Assembly (NCBI RefSeq): GCF_001552275.1
Contig: NZ_BCQW01000009.1
Coordinates: 52,851-116,850, forward strand
Length of the DNA stretch: 64,000 nt
DNA from: Amphibacillus sediminis NBRC 103570
GTDB taxonomy: Bacteria; Bacillota; Bacilli; Bacillales; Amphibacillaceae
Direction of reading: 5' to 3'
Position 1 is the stretch's first letter. Each line of letters starts with the position of its first letter. Below the pieces are notes generated by a model. It searched no databases. It had not been told where the DNA came from and saw only the letters and a program-made list of their open reading frames with translations. A program made the position numbers and the translations under genes. Shown here in pieces: positions 57,742 to 64,000 of this stretch.

Positions 57742-57770
57742 ATTTTAAGTCCTAGCTTTACGAAAGTCAA
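57742..57770 (-). promoter_or_regulatory. Sigma-A promoter of the riboswitch/ATPase transcript
   Basis: TTGACT (57765-57770), 17-bp spacer, TAAAAT (57742-57747). Confidence 0.8.
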
Positions 57771-57882
57771 GTTAAACTAAAGCTATACCAAAAAAAAATT
57801 AACGCAATTCTATTTATTTTTTGTGCTAAATCAGGTTATAATAAAGATATAAACAAATTTTATCAAAAAAAGGTGATTATAA

Positions 57883-59013
57883 ATGACCAAGACAGGGATT
57901 ACTAAGTTGCCAATTGCTGTTCCTGTTTCTAAAGCATTGGATATCATGCATAAACTTTCGGTTGTAAGCAGAAAAATCGGCCAATTAGATGAGCGATTCA
58001 AACATTCCGTCGTTAGCGAAGCATTAATACAACTTCTATCACTGAATGAATCCGTCGAATCTACTAGGATAGAAGGAACACAAGTAACATTTACCGATAT
58101 GGTTGAAGAACAGCATGATAAGCATCCGAGATGGGAAGTTATTGAAGTAAATAACTATAGACATGCTCTTCTCAATGGTTACGAGCAAATTAAAAATGGG
58201 TACCCTCTGACATCACGTTTAATTAAACAGCTACACACATTTCTAATGGATGGGGCTAGGGGATCGATTCAAGCACCTGGTGAATATAGAAAAATTCAAA
58301 ATTTCATCGGACCAACTAAAAAAATTGAGGATGCAACTTATATTCCTATTACAGCTGATTCTATCGAAGACTACATGCAAAATCTAGAATATTTTATTAA
58401 TCATCATCCTTATGATAAAGCTTTATCCACAAATCATTTAGACCCAGAAGATTATATTTTTGATGAATATAGTGATGCTTTAGTTAAAACAGCAATTATG
58501 CATGCTCAATTTGAATCTATTCATCCTTTTTTAGATGGAAACGGTCGTCTTGGCAGAATTATGATTGTACTAAATCTTGTCCAATCTGGTCTAATTAGCC
58601 AACCTATCTTTTTTGTTAGTGAAGAATTAGAAAAGGAACGGGCTTATTATTATAGCTTATTAAATGGCGTTAGAGGAGATAACCCGGATTGGGGAAGTTG
58701 GATTCTGTTTTTTCTTAATGCCAGCGAACGTATGGCTGATCAAATCAACCGTAAGTTAGAAGCAGTAGAAAAACTAGCAAGAAGTGGATTAGCCAAATGC
58801 TCGACTCATTCTGAAAAAGCAGTTTGGATCTACACCTTTACCGATCCGTTTACAACCGTTCGGAAAACATCTGAAATAACTCAGTTATCCCCTAATACTG
58901 TGCGTAGAGCGTTAAATAATTTAGTAGAGAACCAATTACTATTTACTGATCATGATGTCGTAAGGAATAAAAAGTATCGAAATTATGATCTAATGCGTAT
59001 ACTACGCGACTAA
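57883..59013 (+). CDS. Fic-domain protein (probable AMP-transferase) with class II inhibitory helix and C-terminal winged helix
   Basis: 376 residues. Fic_N region, then the core motif HPFLDGNGRLGRI (about 214-226), which is complete, so the protein should transfer AMP to a target hydroxyl. The N-terminal STRIEG (60-65) matches the inhibitory S/TxxxE-G/N motif of self-inhibited class II Fic proteins. The last 70 residues look like a winged helix (TSEITQLSPNTVRRALNNLVEN). The target is unknown; it could modify itself or bind DNA. No antitoxin gene is next to it. The AAAAGG ribosome binding site is weak. Confidence 0.92.
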   Translation: MTKTGITKLPIAVPVSKALDIMHKLSVVSRKIGQLDERFKHSVVSEALIQLLSLNESVESTRIEGTQVTFTDMVEEQHDKHPRWEVIEVNNYRHALLNGYEQIKNGYPLTSRLIKQLHTFLMDGARGSIQAPGEYRKIQNFIGPTKKIEDATYIPITADSIEDYMQNLEYFINHHPYDKALSTNHLDPEDYIFDEYSDALVKTAIMHAQFESIHPFLDGNGRLGRIMIVLNLVQSGLISQPIFFVSEELEKERAYYYSLLNGVRGDNPDWGSWILFFLNASERMADQINRKLEAVEKLARSGLAKCSTHSEKAVWIYTFTDPFTTVRKTSEITQLSPNTVRRALNNLVENQLLFTDHDVVRNKKYRNYDLMRILRD

Positions 59014-59041
59014 AAAGCGACGGCAACTGCCGTCGCTTTTG
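59012..59041 (+). terminator. Terminator of the fic gene
   Basis: A 13-bp perfect stem AAAAGCGACGGCA/TGCCGTCGCTTTT directly after the stop codon. The repeat copy D begins 10 bp further. Confidence 0.88.
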
Positions 59042-59050
59042 GTTAAGAAG

Positions 59051-59295
59051 GATAAAGTGAAACTTCGTTCAGTGGGGGTTTCGACGCATAGGATGTACTC
59101 GTGCAGATGTTGCGACACGACGTCTCGAACTTAGACAGCTTCCACTTTCCCCCACTGAACGTTAGTTGAACTAATCGGCTGTTACTGGCTGTTGGATCTC
59201 CCACTTAGACATGACGTTCCCTTACTGCTTGAAGTGGGAGTCTTACAAAAGCCCTTGCGAGTTATCGCAGCCCCAGCCAGTTACACTGCGATAAA
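59051..59295 (+). repeat. Dispersed structured intergenic repeat, copy D
   Basis: 245 bp and the best-formed copy. Stem 1 CGTTCAGTGGGGG/CCCCCACTGAACG is a perfect 13 bp, extended by AACT/AGTT. Stem 2 is CTCCCACTT/AAGTGGGAG. Stem 3 is TATCGCAG/CTGCGATA. Loop 3 (CAGCCAGTTAC) can pair with GTTACTGGCTG between stems 1 and 2. Starts and ends with GATAAA. Confidence 0.9.
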
Positions 59296-59464
59296 GATTT
59301 TATCAATAGCTTAGAACTTGCCAACGTCTAATTAGCTAAAGAAAACAGTGGTAAGCTAGCTACAAACAGATCAGCACTTTTTTTGTAGAAATTAGCATTG
59401 AATTAAAAAAGCCTGCTTCTATTTCTACAGATCAATCCTTCTGCTTTAGTCTCCATCTAAGCAA
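59296..59464. other. Intergenic region with an imperfect hairpin
   Basis: TGTAGAAAT...ATTTCTACA (about 59385-59430) with a long loop lies after the yjfB-like gene. It has no clean T tract on the minus strand. No gene is visible. Confidence 0.35.
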
Positions 59465-59641
59465 TCATGCTTGGACATCAATGGTTTGTCCTAAATAAGG
59501 GTGTACGGATTTCTCCAGCATTTCGATTAAACCATCACTTTGCATCTCAACTTGGTCCATTGTTTTTCCCATCACACTTAATGAAACTTGTTGTTGAACA
59601 TTCGCCTGACTCATTGCCATTGATAAACGGGCAATATCCAT
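59465..59641 (-). CDS. YjfB-family protein
   Basis: 58 residues. DIARLSMAMSQANVQQQVSLSVMGKTMD and the end HPYLGQTIDVQA match the YjfB family, which is labelled putative motility protein but has no proven role. GAGGTG lies 8 nt before the ATG. No motility genes are in the window. Confidence 0.88.
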   Translation of the reverse strand: MDIARLSMAMSQANVQQQVSLSVMGKTMDQVEMQSDGLIEMLEKSVHPYLGQTIDVQA

Positions 59642-59825
59642 CTCTTGTTCACCTCACTTGTTGTTTTGACCTGTTATGTTTAGTCTATCATAAACAAAGA
59701 TGGTAGACGAGGGTAAAAATGTCATTAGTATTCACAGCTCACTTTTCTAAAGATAATGCAAATAAAGTCGATATTACTGGTATAATTGAAGTATATTTTT
59801 CTAAAAAAATGCAAGGAGGAAAAGA

Positions 59826-62330
59826 ATGAACGCTTTAGATGAAAAAAATCTAACCCAAATTTCAAATATAGTAGATACTTTAATAGAAGCAACTGAACAT
59901 TTAAGCCAACTTGTTAAAGCAAAAGAGCTAACACAAAGTATTTATATCTTTAGCTCTATGGTTGATGGCGTTACAGCCATTTGTCAATCATTACCGGAAC
60001 AGTATGCTGACGACAAACAAGCGATAGAAAAAATTATTTTACTAATGGCTCAAGAGATTGAACAAAACCAGTTTCTAAAAGTATCGGAAATGATTCAATT
60101 TACCTTAATGCCTCGACTAAGAGGATTAAAGAAACAAATCAATCAAAATCATTCTAACAATCAACAAACCATTTCTATTGGGGTATTTTTAAATCACATT
60201 AGCCCACGTAAGGCTTACTCAAAAGATAGAATTAAAGCATTAGTTGACGAAGCAAATCAACAAGAAACGGAACTTTTTTTCTTCTCCTCAGAAAACGTTG
60301 ATTTTGATCAGGAAGTGATAAATGGGGAGTATTACATAGATGGGACATGGCAAACTAAAGCCTTTCCTTATCCTAGTGTGATCATTAATATTGGGATGTC
60401 ATCCCGATTAAATCAATCACATACAGAAAGAAAGCTTCGACGGCTCATTCCATTTACTAGCTTTGGCCTAGAAAATAAATTCTACTTACCTAAGCGAATT
60501 TTAGAAAATAAGAAATTTGCTGACTTACTCGTTTTCTTCAAGGTTATTCAAAATGAAGATACTATCTTTGATTTCTTTAACGAATATAACCAAGCTGTTA
60601 TTAAACCTATCGTGGGTAGACAGGGGCAGCGCATCTATTTCGTTGAGAAGCAAGAAGACTCTTTCATTTTAAAGGATCATACTAAATCAGAAAAACTTGA
60701 TCGAGGACAATTTAGTAGTTGGATTAAGCAAAATATCCCAATGGACAAATATAGTTTTCTTATTCAACGTTATGTCAATGCACGGACTAAAGACAATGAA
60801 CCTTATGATATCAGAGCTCATGTTCAAAAAAATGCCGATGGTAAATGGCAGATAACCAAAATATACCCACGAATTGGTAACAAAAAAAGTATTTTAAGTA
60901 ATATTAGTCGTGGTGGAAGAACGCTTGATCTTGATGCTTTTTTAGTTGAAGAATTTGGTTCACAAAAGGGGAAGGCGCATGCGGCTAAATTAAAGGAACT
61001 ATCTCTTAATCTAACCCACCATCTTGATAAAATTTATGGTTTCGCTCTTGACGAGCTTGGACTAGATTTAGCTATTGACCAAAACCAAAGCTACTGGATA
61101 CATGAGGTGAACAATGGACCACAGTCCACTTACCATGAAAAAGAACGAGCAGTAAATTCGATCGGTTACGCAAAGTATATTGCTGCTAACGGCATCTACA
61201 TCACAAATCAATCCCAACGCCAGAAATATTTTGCAGGTCAGTTTAATGCTAGAAGTTCCCAGTTAGAGATCGCTAATTTAACTGACCGCACAACAGTTGG
61301 TATGCTGGTTGCAAAGGAGGAAATGAACGAGCTAGCTATTGCTTGTGCTTATGTAGCTAACTTTGAGCAAGTTAATTTCTTTTGCTTTGGACCGGAAGAT
61401 ATAGATTTTGACGAAATGCAGATTAGAGGACACTTTTATCAAGATAATGAATGGGTAGCTAAAATTGTCGAGTACCCAGATGTTGTTTACGATCGTCTAC
61501 GCTTAAGAGGAGTAAAAAAATATAACGTCATCTACGAAGAATTTGAAGAAATTCCTGTAACTAACGAGTTTTTTGGTAATTCGATAAATAAATTAGAAGT
61601 CTATAACAAATTGAATGACGCAGGAGTGATCAATCAGCATATTATTCCTTACCAACAGGTCCAGAAAACTCGAGATGTATTTCACTATCTAAATAAATAT
61701 GGTGCCGTTATCCTTAAGCCAGAGGTTGGTTCTTTTGCTAGAGGTGTACATTTAATAGAAAAACAGACAACCGATCAGTATCTTTTAGTTGAAGGAGAAA
61801 ATCAAGAACAATATAATGAATTTGCTTTATCTAACTATTTAAGAACCCTGTTGAAAAAAGGCAGTTTCATTGTTCAGAAATATATATCAACACGGACAAA
61901 AGAAGGCAATCCTTTCGATATTCGTGTCCATTTAATGAAGGATGGTAGCGGAAATTGGTCGTTTGTTAAAAGGTATCCTAGAATTGGCTTTAATTATGCT
62001 ACGATTTCAGCAATGTCAAATGGTGGATATATTGGAACTCTAGATGGTTTTATTAAGCGAAACTTTTCAATTAAACCCGATTTGTTATTAGACCAAATAG
62101 ATGAATTATCATTAATTGTAGCTAAAATGTTTGAAAGTTTTTATAGCCATGATTTTAACGAATTAGCATTGGACATTGCAATTGATTCCGAATCAAATCT
62201 CTATCTAATTGAAGTCAACACGAACAAGCCAGGAATAGTTTACATCGAATTTGAAGTAGCTCGTTTGGTTATTCCGTACTGTATTTTCCTTGCTCAAACT
62301 GCTGATAAAAATAGTGTGGTGGAACATTAG
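59826..62330 (+). CDS. Tandem ATP-grasp protein of the YheC/YheD type with a helical N-terminal domain
   Basis: 834 residues. About 1-110 is a helical domain (ISNIVDTLIEATEHLSQLVKAKELTQS). Then two YheC/D ATP-grasp units follow in tandem (about 115-465 and 475-825). Each has the lysine loop (AVIKPIVGRQGQRIYF, AVILKPEVGSFARGVHLI), the FDIRVHLMKDGSG-type core, PRIG, and the metal-binding end (IHEVNNGP, IEVNTNKPG). YheC and YheD are separate spore-associated proteins in B. subtilis, so this is a fused or duplicated form. ATP-grasp enzymes join a carboxylate to an amine or thiol; the substrate is unknown. AGGAGG precedes the ATG. Confidence 0.88.
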   Translation: MNALDEKNLTQISNIVDTLIEATEHLSQLVKAKELTQSIYIFSSMVDGVTAICQSLPEQYADDKQAIEKIILLMAQEIEQNQFLKVSEMIQFTLMPRLRGLKKQINQNHSNNQQTISIGVFLNHISPRKAYSKDRIKALVDEANQQETELFFFSSENVDFDQEVINGEYYIDGTWQTKAFPYPSVIINIGMSSRLNQSHTERKLRRLIPFTSFGLENKFYLPKRILENKKFADLLVFFKVIQNEDTIFDFFNEYNQAVIKPIVGRQGQRIYFVEKQEDSFILKDHTKSEKLDRGQFSSWIKQNIPMDKYSFLIQRYVNARTKDNEPYDIRAHVQKNADGKWQITKIYPRIGNKKSILSNISRGGRTLDLDAFLVEEFGSQKGKAHAAKLKELSLNLTHHLDKIYGFALDELGLDLAIDQNQSYWIHEVNNGPQSTYHEKERAVNSIGYAKYIAANGIYITNQSQRQKYFAGQFNARSSQLEIANLTDRTTVGMLVAKEEMNELAIACAYVANFEQVNFFCFGPEDIDFDEMQIRGHFYQDNEWVAKIVEYPDVVYDRLRLRGVKKYNVIYEEFEEIPVTNEFFGNSINKLEVYNKLNDAGVINQHIIPYQQVQKTRDVFHYLNKYGAVILKPEVGSFARGVHLIEKQTTDQYLLVEGENQEQYNEFALSNYLRTLLKKGSFIVQKYISTRTKEGNPFDIRVHLMKDGSGNWSFVKRYPRIGFNYATISAMSNGGYIGTLDGFIKRNFSIKPDLLLDQIDELSLIVAKMFESFYSHDFNELALDIAIDSESNLYLIEVNTNKPGIVYIEFEVARLVIPYCIFLAQTADKNSVVEH

Positions 62331-62408
62331 GTAAGATAAAAATAAAGAAGCGGACTTTTACTCAGCAATCTCAAACGGATTCAATCAAATTTACGTTAAT
62401 ATTTAGTA

Positions 62409-62446
62409 AGCCTGTCGACAATCACAAAGATGCATGTCGACAGGCT
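62409..62446. terminator. Hairpin between convergent genes, probable terminator
   Basis: AGCCTGTCGAC/GTCGACAGGCT, an 11-bp perfect stem with a 16-nt loop between the ATP-grasp gene and the secreted protein gene. T tracts are short on both sides. Confidence 0.55.
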
Positions 62447-62452
62447 ATTAAA

Positions 62453-63547
62453 TTAATTAAGATAAGTAATTGTAGGAATTGACTCAGCACCACTAGCATA
62501 ATAGAAGTTTAGCACGCTAAAAAAATCTATTGATTGATTAGTATTAAAATCATACACAATAATATGGTCGCCCCAGTTTGCAAGGTCATCCTCATCTAAA
62601 AATCTTGGAGTAGTTTTGCCAATTGTGTCGACAAATGAGTTTTCGTATTGGGTTGGCGGACCTGACCGAAAATAAGATTCAAAATGCGTAAATAATGTCC
62701 CTGTATCTAAATATATTAGAATGGCACTGTCTGAACTAGCGTAGCTTGCTTGATATCTTACTGGTGCAGAAATACTCTTAATTTTGACTTCTGAAACCCT
62801 ATGCATTCGGCGATTATAGTTACCATCCCAATTAATTTGAACGTTACGCCTCCATTCTAAGTGTTCGTTATTTTCATTTAGATTAGCAATATAGGAACCA
62901 TTCGAATAGATTTCCCCATTTTCATAGCGCAATACAAGATATTGTAAGGAAGTAGATGATGATAAAATCCCAACTGCTCCTTCCGGATTGGTAGCATTCA
63001 TTCTAATTGTATATGAACTTCCTACTTCACCTTGTGAAAATACACGTAATGCCCAATCACCTTCAGGAAGTGAGCTGTGAGCAATAGTTTGGCCAGTTCC
63101 TCCACCTAGGGTAGTTGGATAAGCAGATCCAGAACTCCAATCGACTTGATAGAGCTGAACAAGATAATCACTATTTTCCGAATCTATTTGAAATACTATA
63201 CTTCTATCACTATCAACTGTAAAAAACCACCAATCATCTGGATTCGATTCTGTTAACGAACTGCTGTTTATAAATCGATCTGAATCAGTTAGATAAGAGC
63301 CGCTTGTTTTAATATCATTATCCTTTACTGCAATGTCTTGTTGTTTATTTACTTCTAATTCAGTATCATTAAAGCTTGCGTCGATCTCTTCGTTACTGGC
63401 TTCAAATTTAAACTGCTTTAAGTCAACATTTTTTCCAATCGGTTCAATAATGGACTCCTGAGCCAATAGAGTATCCGTTGCAAATATACTAGACAAAATG
63501 AATATTACTACTAATATGAAAATACCTTTCATCTTACCAATACGCAT
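62453..63547 (-). CDS. Secreted protein with a PPC-like domain, unknown
   Basis: 364 residues. Signal peptide (about 1-29: IGKMKGIFILVVIFILSSIFA, cleavage near LLAQ). A polar linker leads to a beta domain (about 85-185) with DDWWFFTVDSDRSIVFQID and LPEGDWALRVFS, typical of bacterial pre-peptidase C-terminal (PPC) folds. The last 170 residues (VRYQASYASSDSAILIYLDTG...) are not recognised. No protease domain is present. GAGGTGAG serves the ATG. Confidence 0.75.
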   Translation of the reverse strand: MRIGKMKGIFILVVIFILSSIFATDTLLAQESIIEPIGKNVDLKQFKFEASNEEIDASFNDTELEVNKQQDIAVKDNDIKTSGSYLTDSDRFINSSSLTESNPDDWWFFTVDSDRSIVFQIDSENSDYLVQLYQVDWSSGSAYPTTLGGGTGQTIAHSSLPEGDWALRVFSQGEVGSSYTIRMNATNPEGAVGILSSSTSLQYLVLRYENGEIYSNGSYIANLNENNEHLEWRRNVQINWDGNYNRRMHRVSEVKIKSISAPVRYQASYASSDSAILIYLDTGTLFTHFESYFRSGPPTQYENSFVDTIGKTTPRFLDEDDLANWGDHIIVYDFNTNQSIDFFSVLNFYYASGAESIPTITYLN

Positions 63548-63812
63548 AGTCTCACCTCTCTTATTTTAATTTATGTCAATCAAGGGTGTGTTTGTTCTTT
63601 CAATGCTGTCTATTTTAGCCTCCTATCTATCAAGCTCCTTTCTATAAAAAAGTGATAATAACATCTAAAGAATAACACAAATAATACGAAAAATATGTCA
63701 AAATTAGTATAATGGAATTTTTTTCAATATTTAAAAGTCTATGTCTCTTAATAAGTATTAGGGAGAATTTAAGCAACAGCCTTTGCTAAGCAAATTATGA
63801 AGTAGCTATACA

Positions 63813-63874
63813 TTCAATCCGTTTACTAACAAGAATCTAAACATTATTGATATTAACTTGTTGATGGATTGAAT
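63813..63874. other. Two-block inverted repeat upstream of the partial ORF
   Basis: ATTCAATCC (63813-63821) with GGATTGAAT (63866-63874), and AACAAG (63829-63834) with CTTGTT (63857-63862), forming an interrupted hairpin. The 63548-63812 stretch before it has no gene. Confidence 0.4.
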
Positions 63875-64000
63875 TTCCGCTTCGTATTTGTATATGAAAC
63901 AATAGAAGAAACAAAAACAAAAGTCAGAAAATCCATTAGTATAGATATTCCTAAGGATGAGACATACAAGTGGAGAAACTCACTTAAGAAGGGAATGGGT
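63869..64000 (+). CDS. Possible gene start, cut by the window end
   Basis: 44 codons open to the end of the window from a TTG with no good ribosome binding site. NFRFVFVYETIEETKTKVRKSISIDIPKDETYKWRNS reads as protein, but start, length and function cannot be judged. Confidence 0.3.
   Translation, partial: MNFRFVFVYETIEETKTKVRKSISIDIPKDETYKWRNSLKKGMG

Noticed and set aside
57432..57770. Minus-strand ORFs upstream of the P-type ATPase
   Set aside because: They are readings of the yybP-ykoY riboswitch and its terminator.
9262..59295. The dispersed repeats as a CRISPR array or insertion sequences
   Set aside because: Copies are about 250 bp, tens of kb apart and carry no spacers, transposase or terminal inverted repeats.
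59467..59706. Plus-strand ORF of 79 codons
   Set aside because: Shadow of the yjfB-like gene on the other strand, which has a clear ribosome binding site and family match.

Overview
The window is a chromosome segment of a low-GC, endospore-forming Firmicute of the Bacillaceae. Spore genes show this directly: an alpha/beta-type small acid-soluble spore protein, a complete gerA-type germinant receptor operon, a YhcN/YlaJ lipoprotein, a YjcZ peptide and a YheC/YheD-like protein. Gene order matches Bacillus subtilis in several places (cggR-gap-pgk-tpiA-gpmI-eno, nifS opposite nadB-nadC-nadA, queG-yhbB-trmL). An L-lactate dehydrogenase and the overall gene set would fit a fermentative, possibly halo-alkaliphilic genus such as Amphibacillus or a relative. 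The genus is a guess. I see no CRISPR array, no intact transposon and no prophage.

Layout. 0-10.5 kb is central carbon metabolism: the end of ptsI, then the whole lower-glycolysis operon on the minus strand with its repressor CggR, a recognisable CggR operator and promoter, an internal terminator-like hairpin after gap, and ldh upstream. 10.5-14.4 kb holds the Mg2+ transporter mgtE behind a Mg2+-sensing M-box leader with a possible leader peptide, several tiny genes and a tRNA-Arg(CCG). 14.5-24.4 kb holds clpP under a CtsR box, yheA, a PucR-type regulator, an MsmX-type sugar ATPase, a SASP, fumC, an IDEAL-domain protein, a CDF transporter, azlCD and a stand-alone methionine aminopeptidase. 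24.7-35.5 kb holds a GH127 arabinofuranosidase with a divergent AraC regulator, yueD, a Cys/Met PLP enzyme and NAD biosynthesis. 35.9-40.0 kb is the germinant receptor operon in the order A-C-(D-like)-B. 40.3-50.5 kb holds an M20 dipeptidase, luxS, spore lipoproteins, an HtrA-like protease, a carbonic anhydrase, murG and the queG-yhbB-trmL operon behind a terminated leader. 50.8-64 kb holds small membrane and stress-like proteins, an SGNH esterase, a PAS/GGDEF protein, a P-type ATPase behind a yybP-ykoY Mn2+ riboswitch, a Fic protein, YjfB, a double ATP-grasp protein and a secreted PPC-like protein.

Regulatory RNA is the strongest theme. Two metal riboswitches, an M-box for magnesium and a yybP-ykoY element for manganese, each sit between a good sigma-A promoter and a terminator ahead of a metal transporter. 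Further terminators lie in leaders or inside operons (gap/pgk, queG).

The most unusual signal is a dispersed intergenic repeat of about 250 bp. Four full-length or near-full-length copies lie in the same orientation (9262, 35631, 46921, 59051), with two decayed pieces (15276 inverted, 51667). It has no ORF common to the copies. It has three conserved inverted-repeat stems and a possible loop-to-upstream pairing. I do not recognise it as a named element; it is either a structured RNA or a small non-autonomous mobile palindromic repeat.
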